A DNA stretch of 64,000 bases from Streptomyces sp. Q6 (GTDB taxonomy: Bacteria > Actinomycetota > Actinomycetes > Streptomycetales > Streptomycetaceae). Location of the stretch: the NCBI RefSeq assembly GCF_036967205.1, contig NZ_CP146022.1, positions 5,704,001-5,768,000 of the forward strand, read 5' to 3'. Both the position numbers and the translations under genes were made by a program. The notes below the pieces were generated by a model, which was not told the DNA's origin, ran no database searches, and saw only the letters and a program-made list of their open reading frames with translations. Position 1 is the stretch's first letter. Each line of letters begins with the position of its first letter. Positions 35,078 through 45,556 of the stretch are shown in pieces.

Positions 35078-36327
35078 GGATCGCCGGTGCCCCCGTCGCC
35101 GGCCAGGCCGTGGACCCGGCCGCCGCCGACCTGTTCGACCCGGAGTTCCACGCGAGCGGCGACCCGCACGCCCTCTGGGCCCATCTGCGCGAGCACGCCC
35201 CGCTGCACCGCCAAGTCCTGCCCGACGGGCGGTGGTTCTGGTCGGTGACCCGCTACGACGACGTGTGCCGGGTGCTCGGCGACCACCGCGAGTTCACCTC
35301 CGAGCGCGGCTCCGTGCTCACCCAGCTCGGCCACGACGACGTGTCCTCGGGCAAGATGCTGGTCTCCACCGACCCGCCGCGCCACAGCGAACTGCGCCGC
35401 CCCATGAACCGCAAGGTCACCGCCCGCGCCCTCGCCGACTGGGAGGACCGGATTCGCCGGGCGGTCACCGAGTTCCTCGCCCCCGCGCTCGACGGCGGGG
35501 CCTGGGACGTGGCCGAGCGCGCCTACCGGCTGCCCATGACCGTGGCCGGCGCCCTCATGGGCGTACCGGAGAAGGACTGGGACGACCTCGTGCGCTGGAC
35601 GGCGATGGCCGCGGCGCCCGACGACGCGGAGTTCCGCATCGGCAGCCCCGCCGCCACCCTCGCCGTCGCCCACCACCAGACCTTCGAGTACTTCGCCGCG
35701 CAGGTCCGCGAGCGCAGGAAGCGGTCCGGCGAAGGACCGGCCGAGGACCTCATCGGGCATCTGATGACGATGAGCGCGGGCGACGCCCCGCTCACCGACG
35801 AAGAGGTCATCTACAACTGCTACAGCATCCTGCTGGGCGCCAACGCGACCACCCCGCACACCGTCTCGGGCACGCTGCTCGCCCTGAGCGAGCACCCCGA
35901 CCAGCTGCGCAAGGCGGCCGGTGACCCCGACGCGGTGATCCCCTCCCTGGTGGAGGAGGGCCTGCGCTGGACGTCGCCCGCCAGCAGCTTCCTGCGCTAC
36001 GCCGTCCAGGACACCGAACTGGCCGGCGGCCGGGTGGCCGCCGGGGACGCCGTCGCCGTCTGGGTCGGCTCGGCCAACCGCGACGAACGCGTCTTCGCCG
36101 ACCCGTACCGCTTCGACGTGCTGCGCGACGACAACCGGCACATCGCCTTCGGCTACGGCCCGCACTACTGCCTGGGCGCCCCGCTCGCCCGGATCACCTT
36201 CCGCGTCCTGTTCGACGAGTTCTTCCGCGCGTTCCGGTCGGTCGAGACCGCCGGGCCCGCCCGCCATCTGCGCTCGGTGTTCATCGCCGGGCTCACCCAC
36301 CTGCCCGTGGTGACCGCACCGCGCTGA
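35074..36327 (+). CDS. Cytochrome P450 acting with the A-PCP (predicted amino-acid beta-hydroxylase)
   Basis: 417 residues. The haem loop is FGYGPHYCLGAPLAR and ExxR lies in EEGLRWTSP. The I-helix reads LLGANATTPHTV, so the usual acidic residue before Thr is Ala-Thr. C-helix PRHSELRRPMNRKVT. The ATG overlaps the A-PCP stop (ATGA), strong evidence of a working pair. In NikQ/NovI-type systems the P450 hydroxylates the aminoacyl-S-PCP at C-beta; beta-hydroxyvaline or a related residue would follow here. No ferredoxin is encoded in the cluster. Confidence 0.9.
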   Translation: MRIAGAPVAGQAVDPAAADLFDPEFHASGDPHALWAHLREHAPLHRQVLPDGRWFWSVTRYDDVCRVLGDHREFTSERGSVLTQLGHDDVSSGKMLVSTDPPRHSELRRPMNRKVTARALADWEDRIRRAVTEFLAPALDGGAWDVAERAYRLPMTVAGALMGVPEKDWDDLVRWTAMAAAPDDAEFRIGSPAATLAVAHHQTFEYFAAQVRERRKRSGEGPAEDLIGHLMTMSAGDAPLTDEEVIYNCYSILLGANATTPHTVSGTLLALSEHPDQLRKAAGDPDAVIPSLVEEGLRWTSPASSFLRYAVQDTELAGGRVAAGDAVAVWVGSANRDERVFADPYRFDVLRDDNRHIAFGYGPHYCLGAPLARITFRVLFDEFFRAFRSVETAGPARHLRSVFIAGLTHLPVVTAPR

Positions 36328-36388
36328 CCCGCGCCCCGGCCCCCTTCCCTCGCCCCGCCACCCCACACGATTGCGAGACGGATCACCC

Positions 36389-37147
36389 ATGTCCGCCGGC
36401 ACCGCCCTGCCCCACTCCCGCTGGCTGCTGCGCAAACCCGCAGCCGACGCCACCGCCCGCGTCTTCTGCTTCCCCTACTCGGGCGTCGGCGCGTCCATGT
36501 TCAACGCCTGGCCCAAGCGGCTCGGACCCGACGACGGCATCGAGGTGTGCTCCGTCCAACTCCCCGGCCGTGAGGGCCGGCTGCGAGAGCCGCACTACGG
36601 CACCTACGAGCAGCTCGCCGAGCAGCTCGTCGACGCCCTCGCCCCGCACCTGGACCGGCCCTTCGTCTTCTTCGGGCACTGCGCCGGCTCGCTGCCCGCC
36701 TTCGAGACGGCGCGGCTGCTCGCGGAGCGGGGACTGCCGCTGCCCGAGCGGGTCTTCGTCTCCGCCCAGGTCGCGCCGCACCACTGCCCCCACGACCGTT
36801 TCCTCGACATGACGGACGCGGAGCTGCGCGCCGAACTGGAGGAGCTGACGCTGCTGCGGGGCGGCATCGCCCACCCCCAGCTGCTCGACCTCGCGCTCGC
36901 CGTCCTCAAGGAGGACCTCGACGCCAACCGGGTCTACCGCAGGCAGGCCCCCACACCGGTGCCGTTCCCGATCGGCGTGCTGCACTGGGACGATGACCCG
37001 GAGGTCACCCAGGACCAGCTGAAGGGCTGGCAGGAGTACGCCGACGACGTCACGTTCCCGGTGCTGCCCGGCGGCCACTACGCCTTCCTGAACGCGCCCG
37101 GCGCACTCCTCGACACCCTCGGCGCCGCGCTGGCGGCCCGCCCGTGA
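36389..37147 (+). CDS. Type II thioesterase with Cys nucleophile (GHCAG)
   Basis: 252 residues of alpha/beta-hydrolase fold: VFCFPYSGVGASMFNAWPKRL, oxyanion region and the nucleophile elbow FFGHCAGSLPA, in which Cys98 replaces the usual Ser of GHSxG. The catalytic His is in GGHYAFLN. Type II thioesterases hydrolyse acyl or aminoacyl groups from carrier proteins; here it may release the beta-hydroxylated amino acid, as NikP2 does. Cys thioesterases are rarer and in some NRPS systems serve transfer or strained-ring formation. The next gene overlaps its stop (GTGA). Confidence 0.87.
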   Translation: MSAGTALPHSRWLLRKPAADATARVFCFPYSGVGASMFNAWPKRLGPDDGIEVCSVQLPGREGRLREPHYGTYEQLAEQLVDALAPHLDRPFVFFGHCAGSLPAFETARLLAERGLPLPERVFVSAQVAPHHCPHDRFLDMTDAELRAELEELTLLRGGIAHPQLLDLALAVLKEDLDANRVYRRQAPTPVPFPIGVLHWDDDPEVTQDQLKGWQEYADDVTFPVLPGGHYAFLNAPGALLDTLGAALAARP

Positions 37148-38388
37148 CCGACCTCACGAGCCGGCCCGCCCCCGTCTCCGTCATGAAGCTGCCGGGCTTC
37201 CTGCGGCTGCTCACCGGACGCTCCCTGTCGTTCCTCGCCACCGCCCTGGTGCCCACCGCCCTCACCCTCGCCGTCATCGAGGCCACCGGCAGCGCCACCG
37301 ACCTCGGCCTGGTGCTCGCCGCCGAACTCGTGCCGCAGCTCGCACTGCTGCCCATCGGCGGGGTCGTCGCCGACCGGTTCCCCGCCCAGCGGGTCGCCTT
37401 CGTCGCCGACCTGATCCGCGGTATCGCCCAACTCGCCATCGGCGCCGAGCTGCTGGCGGGATCCGTCCGCATCGTCGACCTGGCCGTACTGTCCGCCGTC
37501 ACCGGCGCCGCCATCGCCTTCGGTACGCCCACGATGTCGCCGCTCGTCGCGGCCACCGTGCCGCAGGAGTCCCGGATGCAGGCCAACGGCCACCTCGGGG
37601 TGGCCCGCGGTATCGCGCTGGTCGCGGGCCCCGGCGTGGCCGGTGTCCTGGTCGTCGCCGTCGGCGCGGGCTGGGCGTTCCTCGCCACCGCCGCCGTGTT
37701 CGGCTGCGCCGCCGTCACCCTCGGCGGACTGCCCTCGGTCACCCCCGCCCGCGACGGGCGCCCCGGCTTCTTCCGCCAGCTCGCCGACGGCTGGCAGGAA
37801 GTGCGCAGCCGCCCCTGGTTCTGGTCCAACCTCATCGGCCACGGCGTCTCCAACCTGGCCGCCGGCGTCCTGATGACCCTCGGCCCGCTGATCGCCGTGG
37901 AACGGCTCGGCGGGGAGTTCGCCTGGGTGGTCGTCTACCAGGCGGGCATGGCGGGCATGCTGATCGGCGCGTTCGTCGCGCCCCGCCTGAACGTCCGGCG
38001 GCCGCTGGTGGTGACGTCGCTGTGCGGCGCCCTGTTCGCGCTGCCGCTGATCACCTTCGCCGCGCGCTGGCCGACCTGGACCGACGCGCTGGCGTACGGC
38101 ATCGCCATGCTCGGCATCGGCGTGCTCAACACGCTGTGGCAGACCACCATGCAGCGGCACTTCCCGGCCGAGGCGCTGGCCCGCGCGGACTCCTACGACG
38201 CCCTGCTGTCGTTCGCCGCCCGGCCGCTGGGTCTCGCGGTCGCGGCGCCCGTAGCGGCCCTGACCGGCGAGGCGCTGCCGCTGCTGATCGCGGCGGTCCT
38301 GGTCGTCGTCGCCAACCTCGCCGTGATCGCGCTGCCGGACGCCCGCGCCCTCACCGCCCGCGCCCCTCAAGACGTCAACCCTCGCTGA
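37144..38388 (+). CDS. MFS transporter, probable exporter of the cluster product
   Basis: 414 residues with about 11-12 TM helices. It opens with LPGFLRLLTGRSLSFLATALVPTALTLAVI and has VADRFPAQRVAFVADLIRG, the cytoplasmic loop 2-3 motif A of the major facilitator superfamily. It is translationally coupled to the thioesterase (GTGA). Location inside the operon suggests export and self-resistance. Confidence 0.88.
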   Translation: MTDLTSRPAPVSVMKLPGFLRLLTGRSLSFLATALVPTALTLAVIEATGSATDLGLVLAAELVPQLALLPIGGVVADRFPAQRVAFVADLIRGIAQLAIGAELLAGSVRIVDLAVLSAVTGAAIAFGTPTMSPLVAATVPQESRMQANGHLGVARGIALVAGPGVAGVLVVAVGAGWAFLATAAVFGCAAVTLGGLPSVTPARDGRPGFFRQLADGWQEVRSRPWFWSNLIGHGVSNLAAGVLMTLGPLIAVERLGGEFAWVVVYQAGMAGMLIGAFVAPRLNVRRPLVVTSLCGALFALPLITFAARWPTWTDALAYGIAMLGIGVLNTLWQTTMQRHFPAEALARADSYDALLSFAARPLGLAVAAPVAALTGEALPLLIAAVLVVVANLAVIALPDARALTARAPQDVNPR

Positions 38389-38404
38389 AGAGGCAGGCTC
38401 CCCC

Positions 38405-41400
38405 ATGGCCCACCCCGCCACCCCCGACCGACTCGCCGTGATCGGCGTCGCGTTCGAGTTCCCCGAAGCCGACGACTGGACCGCGCTGACCGCGCTGCTG
38501 CGCGGCGCGGGACACACCATGCGCCCGATGCCCGAGCGGCGCGTGCAGGACACCGGCCTCACGCCGACCCCCGAGGACCGGGCGGGCGGCTGGATCGAGG
38601 ACATCACCGGGTTCGACCACCGCCGCTTCGGGCTCTCCCGCGCCGAAGCCGAACTCGTCGACCCGCGCCAGCGGCGCATGCTCCAGCTCGCGGTGCGCGC
38701 GATCGGCGCCGCCGGATACGCCCCCGCCGAGCTGGCCGGCACCAACACGGCCGTCCTCGTGGGCGGTTACGGCGCCCCGCACCCCAGCCTGTTCAACCTG
38801 CTGCCGCCCGAGGAGCAGCGCGGCGGCCCCGCCACCACCGGCAGCCTGCACGCCTACGCCGCCGGACGCATCTCGTACCACCTCGATCTGCGCGGCCCCG
38901 CCCAGGTCGTCGACACGTCCTGCTCCTCGTTCCTGGTGGCGCTGCACGAGGCCCGCTGGAAGCTGGCCAGGGGCGAGAGCGACCTCGCGCTCGTCGGTGG
39001 CTACGAGCTGGTGCTCGGCGCCGTGCCCCGGCACAGCGCCGCCGCCGACGACGGGCTCGGCGTGCTCTCCGCGACCGACCGCTGCCGCCCCTTCGACGCC
39101 GCCGCCGACGGCACCACGCACGGCGAGGGCGGCGGGTTCGTCCTGGTCAAGCGGCTCGCCGATGCCCTGCGCGACGGCGACACCGTGCACGCGGTGATCC
39201 GCGGCAGCGCCGTCAACCAGGACGCGGGCCGCAGCACGGGACTGACCGCGCCCAGCCCGCTCGCCCAGGGCGAGGTCGTCGCCGCCGCGTGGCGCGACGC
39301 CGGGGTGACCCCGTCCGACATCGGGTACGTCGAGGCGCACGGCACCGGCACGAAGATCGGCGACCCCATCGAGATCCAGGGCCTCGCCGCCGCGTTCGGC
39401 CCCGACTTCACCGGCGTACGACCGCTGTCCTCCGTCAAGGCCAACCTCGGGCACCTCGGGTGCATGGCGTCCTTCGCCGGACTCGTACGCGTCCTCGCCC
39501 AGTTCCGGGCCGGCGAGGTCTTCCCCACCGCCCACTTCACCGAGCCCTCCGAACTGCTCGCCCTGGACACCACCCCGCTGCGCGTCGCCGACCGCGTCGA
39601 GCCGTGGCCCGCGACGGACGGCACCCGCGTCGCCGGACTCAGCAGCTTCGGCCTCAGCGGGACCAACGCGCACCTGGTCGTCGAGCAGGGCCCCGTCCCG
39701 GCACGCCCCGACGACGAGCCCGCCGCCGAACGCCCCGTGGTCCTGTCTGCCCCCACCGAGCAGGGCCTGCGCGACCAACTGCGCGCCCTGCGCGACGTGG
39801 TGGCCGCCGACGTGAGCGGATTCGACCTGGCCGCGGCGAGCGAGACGCTCACCGTGGGCCGCGAGCACGCCGCCCACCGGTACGCGACGGCGGTCCACGA
39901 CGGGGCCGGACTCCTCGACCGGCTCGACGCCGTGCTGCACGGCAAGGGCGCCGAGCCGGTGAAGCCCGGCGCGCTGGTGCTCGCCGTCGGCGACCTGCGC
40001 GACGCCGACCTCGACGCCCTGCGCCGACAGGCGCTGACGTCCCCGCGGTTCGCCGACGCGCTCGCCGCCGCCGAGGCGCATCTGCCGTCCGACACGTGGA
40101 ACCCGGCGCAGCGCGCGCTGATGTGGCTCGTGGGCGCGCAGGCCGTCCTCGCCGCGGCCGGTGTCGCGGCCGACCTCGTCCTCGCGCACGGCCTCGGCAA
40201 GGCCGCGGCACGTGTGGCCGGCGGAGTGCCCGTCGCGGCCGAACTCGACGCGCTGACCGAGCCCGGCCCGGCGGTCGCGCCCCGGACGCGGCGGCGCTCG
40301 ACGCGGCGCTCGCGTCCCGGGGCGAGCACCTCCTCGTCGTCGACCTCGCGCCGGGCAGCGCGCTGTCCACCCTGCTCGCCGGACGCGCCGCCGCCGTGGC
40401 GACCACCCCGGCCGAGGCCCTGTGCCACGTCTACGAGCAGGGCCGCGACGTCGACTGGGCCACGCTCCTCGGCCGCGCCCCGCGCCGCCGCGTGGAACTC
40501 CCCACGGCGGCCCCGGCCCAGGAACACTGCTGGCCGCGCACGGCCGCCGCTGCCCCGCAGCCCGCGCCCGCAGCGACCGGGACCGCCGCGCCCGCGCTCG
40601 GGGTCGACGACACGGTCCTCGCCTTCGCGCGTGATGTCCTGAAGGAGCCGGGGCTCGAGCTGTCCGACGACTTCTTCGACGCGGGCGGCAACTCTCTCAA
40701 CGGTGGCCAGTTGGTGGCGCGTCTCAATGAGCGCTACGGCACGGAGATCGAGGTCCTCGACCTCTTCGACCTCCCGGACCTCGCCGCGCTCGCCGCGCAC
40801 GTGACCGAACTCGCCCCTGAGCCGGTCGCCGCGCCCGCGCTCGGGGTCGACGACACGGTCCTCGCCTTCGCGCGTGATGTCCTGAAGGAGCCGGGGCTCG
40901 AGCTGCCCGACGACTTCTTCGACGCGGGCGGCAATTCCCTCAACGGTGGCCAGTTGGTGGCGCGTCTCAATGAGCGCTACGGCACGGAGATCGAGGTCCT
41001 CGACCTCTTCGACCTCCCGGACCTCGCCGCGCTCGCCGCGCACGTGGCCTCACTCATCCCCGTACCGGAGGAGTCGACGACTCCCGTCGAGACGGTGAGC
41101 AGGTCGGCCGACGCGGCCGGGAGCGGGCCGCTCTCCGGTGCGCAGACCGCCATCTGGGCCGCGGACCGGCTCGACCCCGACACCGGCGCCTACAACGTGC
41201 CCGCCGCCTTCCTGCTCGACCGGCCCGGCGACCCGCACGACCTCGCCGCGCGCCTGGCCGCCCTGGTGCACCGGCACCCGATGCTCCGCACCCACCTCCA
41301 GGACACCGACGACGGGCCGCACCAGCACGTCGTGCCCGAGGAGCGGGCGCACATCCCGCTGGAACGGCTCGACTGGGACCTCACCGCGCACACCGCCGCC

Positions 41401-43986
41401 GACGGGCACGAGACGCTGCTCGACCGGCTGCGCGCCGAGGTCGCGCGACCGCTCGACCCGTACGCGGAACTGCCCGCACGCCACCAGCTGATCCGGGTCG
41501 GGTTCGCCGACGCCGAGCGGGACGTGCTGCTCCTCACCCACCACCACCTCTTCGTCGACGGCTGGTCGTGGCGGATCCTCTTCGCCGACCTGGCGGGGGA
41601 GCCCGGCACCGACACCGACCGCACCTTCCTCGACCACGTCGACGACCAGCGGGCGCTCCTCGACTCGCCCAAGGGCGACGAACTCACCGCGTTCTGGTCC
41701 CGCTACCTCGCCGGCGCCCCGCAGACCGACCTGCCGGGCCCCACCGGTGACGGCGGACGGACCGAACTCGCCCTGGGCGACCGGCTCGTCGGCAGCCTGC
41801 GCGAGGTGGCGAGCACCGAGCGGTGCACCCCGCACATGGTCCTGCTCGCCGCCTGGGTGGCGCTCCAGTGGCGGATCACCGGCGAGCGCGACATCACCGT
41901 CGCCGTGCCGTCCGCCGGACGGGCCGCCGCCGACGAACCCGTCGTCGGCAACTACGCCAACACGCTCGTCGTCCGCGTCGAGGTGCGCCCCGACGAGCCG
42001 TTCAGCGCCCTGCTCGGCGCCGTCCGCGAGGCGTCCCTGACCACCCTCGCCCACCAGGGCCTGCCCACCGACCGGATCCGGCGCCTCGCCAGGCCCGGCT
42101 CGGCACGCCCCCTCGCCACCACGATGTTCGGCTTCAACAGCGACGTCGAGCCGCTGCGGGCGCTCGCCGACGGCGGCCCCGGCGTCGAACTCCTCGACGT
42201 AGGCCAGGGCGCCGCCACCTTCCCCGTCCAGCTCTCCGTCCTGGAGTACGGGGCACAGGTGCTGGCCACCGCCCAGTACGCCCCCGGCGGCCCGGCGGGC
42301 GACAGCGTGCGCGGCTGGCTCGACGACTACCGCGCGCTGCTCGACCGGATCGCCGCACAGGGCCCGGCCGTCCGCACCGCCGCGCTCTGCGCCGAACAAG
42401 CCGCCCAGGTCGCGCCGCGCACGGAACTCGAAAGCGTCCTCGCGCGGTTGTGGGCCAAGCACCTCAAGCGGGAGAGCGTCGGCGTCACCGAGGACTTCTT
42501 CGACCTCGGCGGCGACTCGCTCGTCGCCATCGCCATCGCCTCCCAGGCCGAGCGCCTCGGCCACTCCGTGCGCCCCCGCGCCATCCTGGACGGCCGCACC
42601 GTCGAAGCGGTGGCCGCCGCCGCGTCCCGCGCACCCGCCCCGCGCGCCGACACCGGCACAGCCGGTGACGTCGACGAGACGCTCGTACGGGAAGCGGCCG
42701 GACCCGACGGGCCCGCCGAACTCACCCCGCCACAAAGGGAGTTCCTCGCACGCGGCGCCAAGAACCCCGACCACTGGAACCACGGCGTCAGCTACGGGCT
42801 CGGCCGCACGGTCACCCTGGCCGAGGCCCGCCGCGCCCTCGACACCCTCGCCGCCCGCCACCCCGCGCTGCGCACCCGCCTCGCCGAGCACGACGGCGGC
42901 ACGCTGCGCCAGTACGCCGCCGAACAGGCCCCGGACGTCGTCGAGTTCGACCTGCGCCTGCTGAGTGCCGGCGAAGCGCTCGACGCGCTCGACGAGCGGG
43001 CCACCGCTCTGCACGAGACGCTCGACCTGTACGAGGGCCCCGTGACCCGGGCCGCCCTCGTCCGGATGCCCGAGGCGCAGGGCGACCGGCTGCTGCTCGT
43101 CGTCCACCACCTGGCCGTCGACCTGTACTCCTGGAACGTCCTCACCGAGGAGCTCGACGCGCTGCTGCGCGACGGCGACGACCGGGCGCTCGGCACCCCG
43201 GGCCCGTCCTGCTTCCAGTGGGCGGACCGGCTCGGCCACTGGGCCCGCACCCGCCCCGACGCCCTCGACGGCGGCTACTGGCTCGACCGGGCCTGGGGCG
43301 AGGACGCCCAGCGCGCCACCGTCCCCGACGGGCCGCGCGGCGTCGAGGGCAACACCCGCGAACTCACCACCCACCACCCGCTGCCGGCCACCGCCGGACA
43401 CACCCTCTACGAGGTGCTGCTCAGCGGACTCGCAAGCGCCTTCCAGACCTGGCTCGGCGCCCGCGGCGGCGAGGTCGCCGTGCAACTCGTCGCGCACGGA
43501 CGCGAAGACCTCTTCGACGACCTCGAACTGGGCCGCACCGTCGGCTACTTCAACACCACCTACCCGTTCGCCCTGGCCCTGCCGGGCCGCCGCGACCGGG
43601 CCGCCCACCGCGCCCACATCGCCACCGAACTGCGCGCCGTGCCGCGCAGCGGCTTCGACTTCGAGGTGCTGCGCCACCACCACCCCGACGCCCGGCTGCG
43701 CCGCGCGCTCGGCGACATCCCGGTGCCCGGCGTCCTGTTCTCCTTCTGGGGCGCGCCCGCCTTCCGGACCAGCGACGGAGTGCTGCGCGACGTGGACACC
43801 GACCGCGTCGGCCGGGACCGCCCGGCCGACATGGAGCGGCCCTGCCCGCTGGAGGTCTACCCGAGCGTCGACGGCGACCGCCTCGCCGTCCTGTGGCGCT
43901 ACAGCGGCGAACTGTTCGACGGCGACCGGATCGCCCGCCTCGCGGACGCCTACGGCACCGCCCTCACCGACCGCCCGGGGGCCTGA
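38405..43986 (+). pseudogene. Hybrid PKS/NRPS megasynthase KS-AT(degenerate)-ACP-ACP-C-PCP-E, apparent 1-bp frameshift
   Basis: Restoring one base in the C-run 40280-40283 gives a continuous protein of 1860 residues. KS about 1-430 with Cys173 in VDTSCSSF, His in VEAHGTGT and NLGHLG. AT remnant about 445-690: the nucleophile site reads VLAHGLGKAAARVAGG, i.e. Ser to Gly, and much of the domain is lost. Two nearly identical ACPs (about 727-800 and 808-880, GGNSL). Condensation domain about 908-1320 with HHHLFVDGWSW. PCP about 1340-1405 (FFDLGGDSLVA). Epimerisation-like domain about 1430-1855 with HHLAVDLYSW and VAHGRE. There is no A domain, so an amino acid must be loaded in trans, and malonyl must come from a trans-AT. 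No terminal TE. The frame break splits a key gene and may be an assembly error. Confidence 0.86.
40584..41046 (+). repeat. 243-bp tandem duplication encoding the two ACP domains
   Basis: Copy 1 (40584-40803 plus a short linker) and copy 2 (40827-41046) are offset by 243 bp and differ at only three bases over about 220 nt that I compared by eye: TCC/CCC, and AAC TCT/AAT TCC. Only one amino acid changes (Ser/Pro before DDFF). The duplication is very recent or is kept identical by gene conversion. Confidence 0.9.
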
Positions 43987-44045
43987 TGCCCCCGGGGAAC
44001 CACCCGATCCAGCCCCGCACCGCACGCAACGAGGAGCCCCCGCAC

Positions 44046-45524
44046 ATGAACGCGAGATCCCGGCGCACGCCGAGCCGTCTGCGGACACTGGCCGCCCTGG
44101 CGGCCGGCGCCGTCATCCTTCCGCTGGCCGCGTCCGCCCCGGCCGGCGCCGAGACCACGGCCATCCCCGCGGACGCCCTGGCCCGCGCCATGTCCAGCGA
44201 CGTCACCGGCGCCAACACGTACAAGCGCCTGGAGGCGATCCAGCAGGCCACGGTCGACAACGGCGGCACCCGCGTCTCCGGCGGCGCCGGCTACGACGCC
44301 TCCGCCGACTACATCACCCGCACCCTGACCAGGGCCGGATACCAGGTCAAGAAGCAGCCGTTCGAGTTCCTCGACTACGACATCCTGTCGGAGAAGGGCT
44401 CCGAGGCCTCGCCCACCGCCCGCGAACTCCACCCCGTCATCGCCCGGTTCTCCGTCTCCACCCCCGACGGCGGCCTGCACGCCGAACTCGCCCAGCCCGC
44501 GGGCAAGAGCACCGGCTGCACCGCCGACGACTACGCCGGACAGGACGTCAAGGGGAAGATCGTCCTCGTCGACGTCGGCACCGACTGCTTCATCACGCAG
44601 AAGCAGCTGGTCCTCTCCGAGCTCGGCGCCTCCGCGATGCTGATGAACGTCAACTCGCCCAACGCGGACCTGAACCTGCGCTACCGCATGGTCCCGCCGA
44701 GCGACGCGCGCATCCCCACCGCGACCCTGACCCGCGCCGAGACCGAGGCGCTGCGCGCCGACGCGGCGAGCGGCCCGGTCACCCTCGACCTGGACCTGCG
44801 CGGCAACAACAAGATGACGAAGACGTACAACCTGATCGCGGACACCCCCACGGGCAGCGCGGACCACACCGTCGTCATGGGCGCCCACCTCGACACCGTC
44901 GACACCACCTCCGGCGCCAACGACAACGGCGCGGCCGCCGCCGCCGTCCTGGAGACCGCCGTCCAGCTCGCCCGGCACACACCGCAGGTGAAGAACCGCG
45001 TGCGGTTCGCGTGGTGGGCCGCGGAGGAGAAGGGCCTGGCCGGCTCGCAGTTCTACGTCGACCAGCTCACCGCCGACGAGAAGGCGAAGACGGCGCTCTA
45101 CCTCAACCTGGAGATGATCGCCTCGCCGAACTTCGCCCGCCAGGTCTACAACGGGCAGACCGCGACCGGCGCCGCGCCCGCCGGCTCCACGCGCATCAGC
45201 GACCTCGTCAACGGCTACTTCGCGAAGCAGAAGCTGCCCACCGTCGGCCTGGTCCTCGACGGCCGCTCCGACCACTCGGCGTTCATCAACGCGGGCATCC
45301 CCGCGGGCGGTGTCAACGCGGGCTCCGACACCGTCAAGTCCCAGGCGTGGGCCGACCTGTTCGGCGGCACCGCAGGCCAGATGCTCGACCCCTGCTACCA
45401 CCAGGCCTGCGACGTCCTGAGCGCGGTCAACAAGACCATCCTCGACCAGAACACGCGCGCCATGGCCTGGGCGATCGGCCGGTTCGCCGTCGACACCTCC
45501 GACATCGGGGCCGCGGCCCGCTAG
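44046..45524 (+). CDS. Secreted M28 family zinc aminopeptidase
   Basis: 492 residues. Signal peptide (LRTLAALAAGAVILPLAASAPAGAE), PA-type insert domain about 115-250, then the M28 catalytic core: metal ligands in MGAHLDTVDTTSGANDNGAAA, the catalytic Glu in WWAAEEKGLAGS and DHSAF near the C-terminus. The segment usually reading NLDM is NLEMI. Strong GAGGAG ribosome site; 60 bp after the megasynthase. A peptidase inside an NRPS cluster may mature a pro-compound outside the cell, degrade the product for self-protection, or process the DTPWP peptide. Only the family is sure. Confidence 0.88.
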   Translation: MNARSRRTPSRLRTLAALAAGAVILPLAASAPAGAETTAIPADALARAMSSDVTGANTYKRLEAIQQATVDNGGTRVSGGAGYDASADYITRTLTRAGYQVKKQPFEFLDYDILSEKGSEASPTARELHPVIARFSVSTPDGGLHAELAQPAGKSTGCTADDYAGQDVKGKIVLVDVGTDCFITQKQLVLSELGASAMLMNVNSPNADLNLRYRMVPPSDARIPTATLTRAETEALRADAASGPVTLDLDLRGNNKMTKTYNLIADTPTGSADHTVVMGAHLDTVDTTSGANDNGAAAAAVLETAVQLARHTPQVKNRVRFAWWAAEEKGLAGSQFYVDQLTADEKAKTALYLNLEMIASPNFARQVYNGQTATGAAPAGSTRISDLVNGYFAKQKLPTVGLVLDGRSDHSAFINAGIPAGGVNAGSDTVKSQAWADLFGGTAGQMLDPCYHQACDVLSAVNKTILDQNTRAMAWAIGRFAVDTSDIGAAAR

Positions 45525-45556
45525 CCGCACCCCGCGACGCACACCGCACCGCACAC

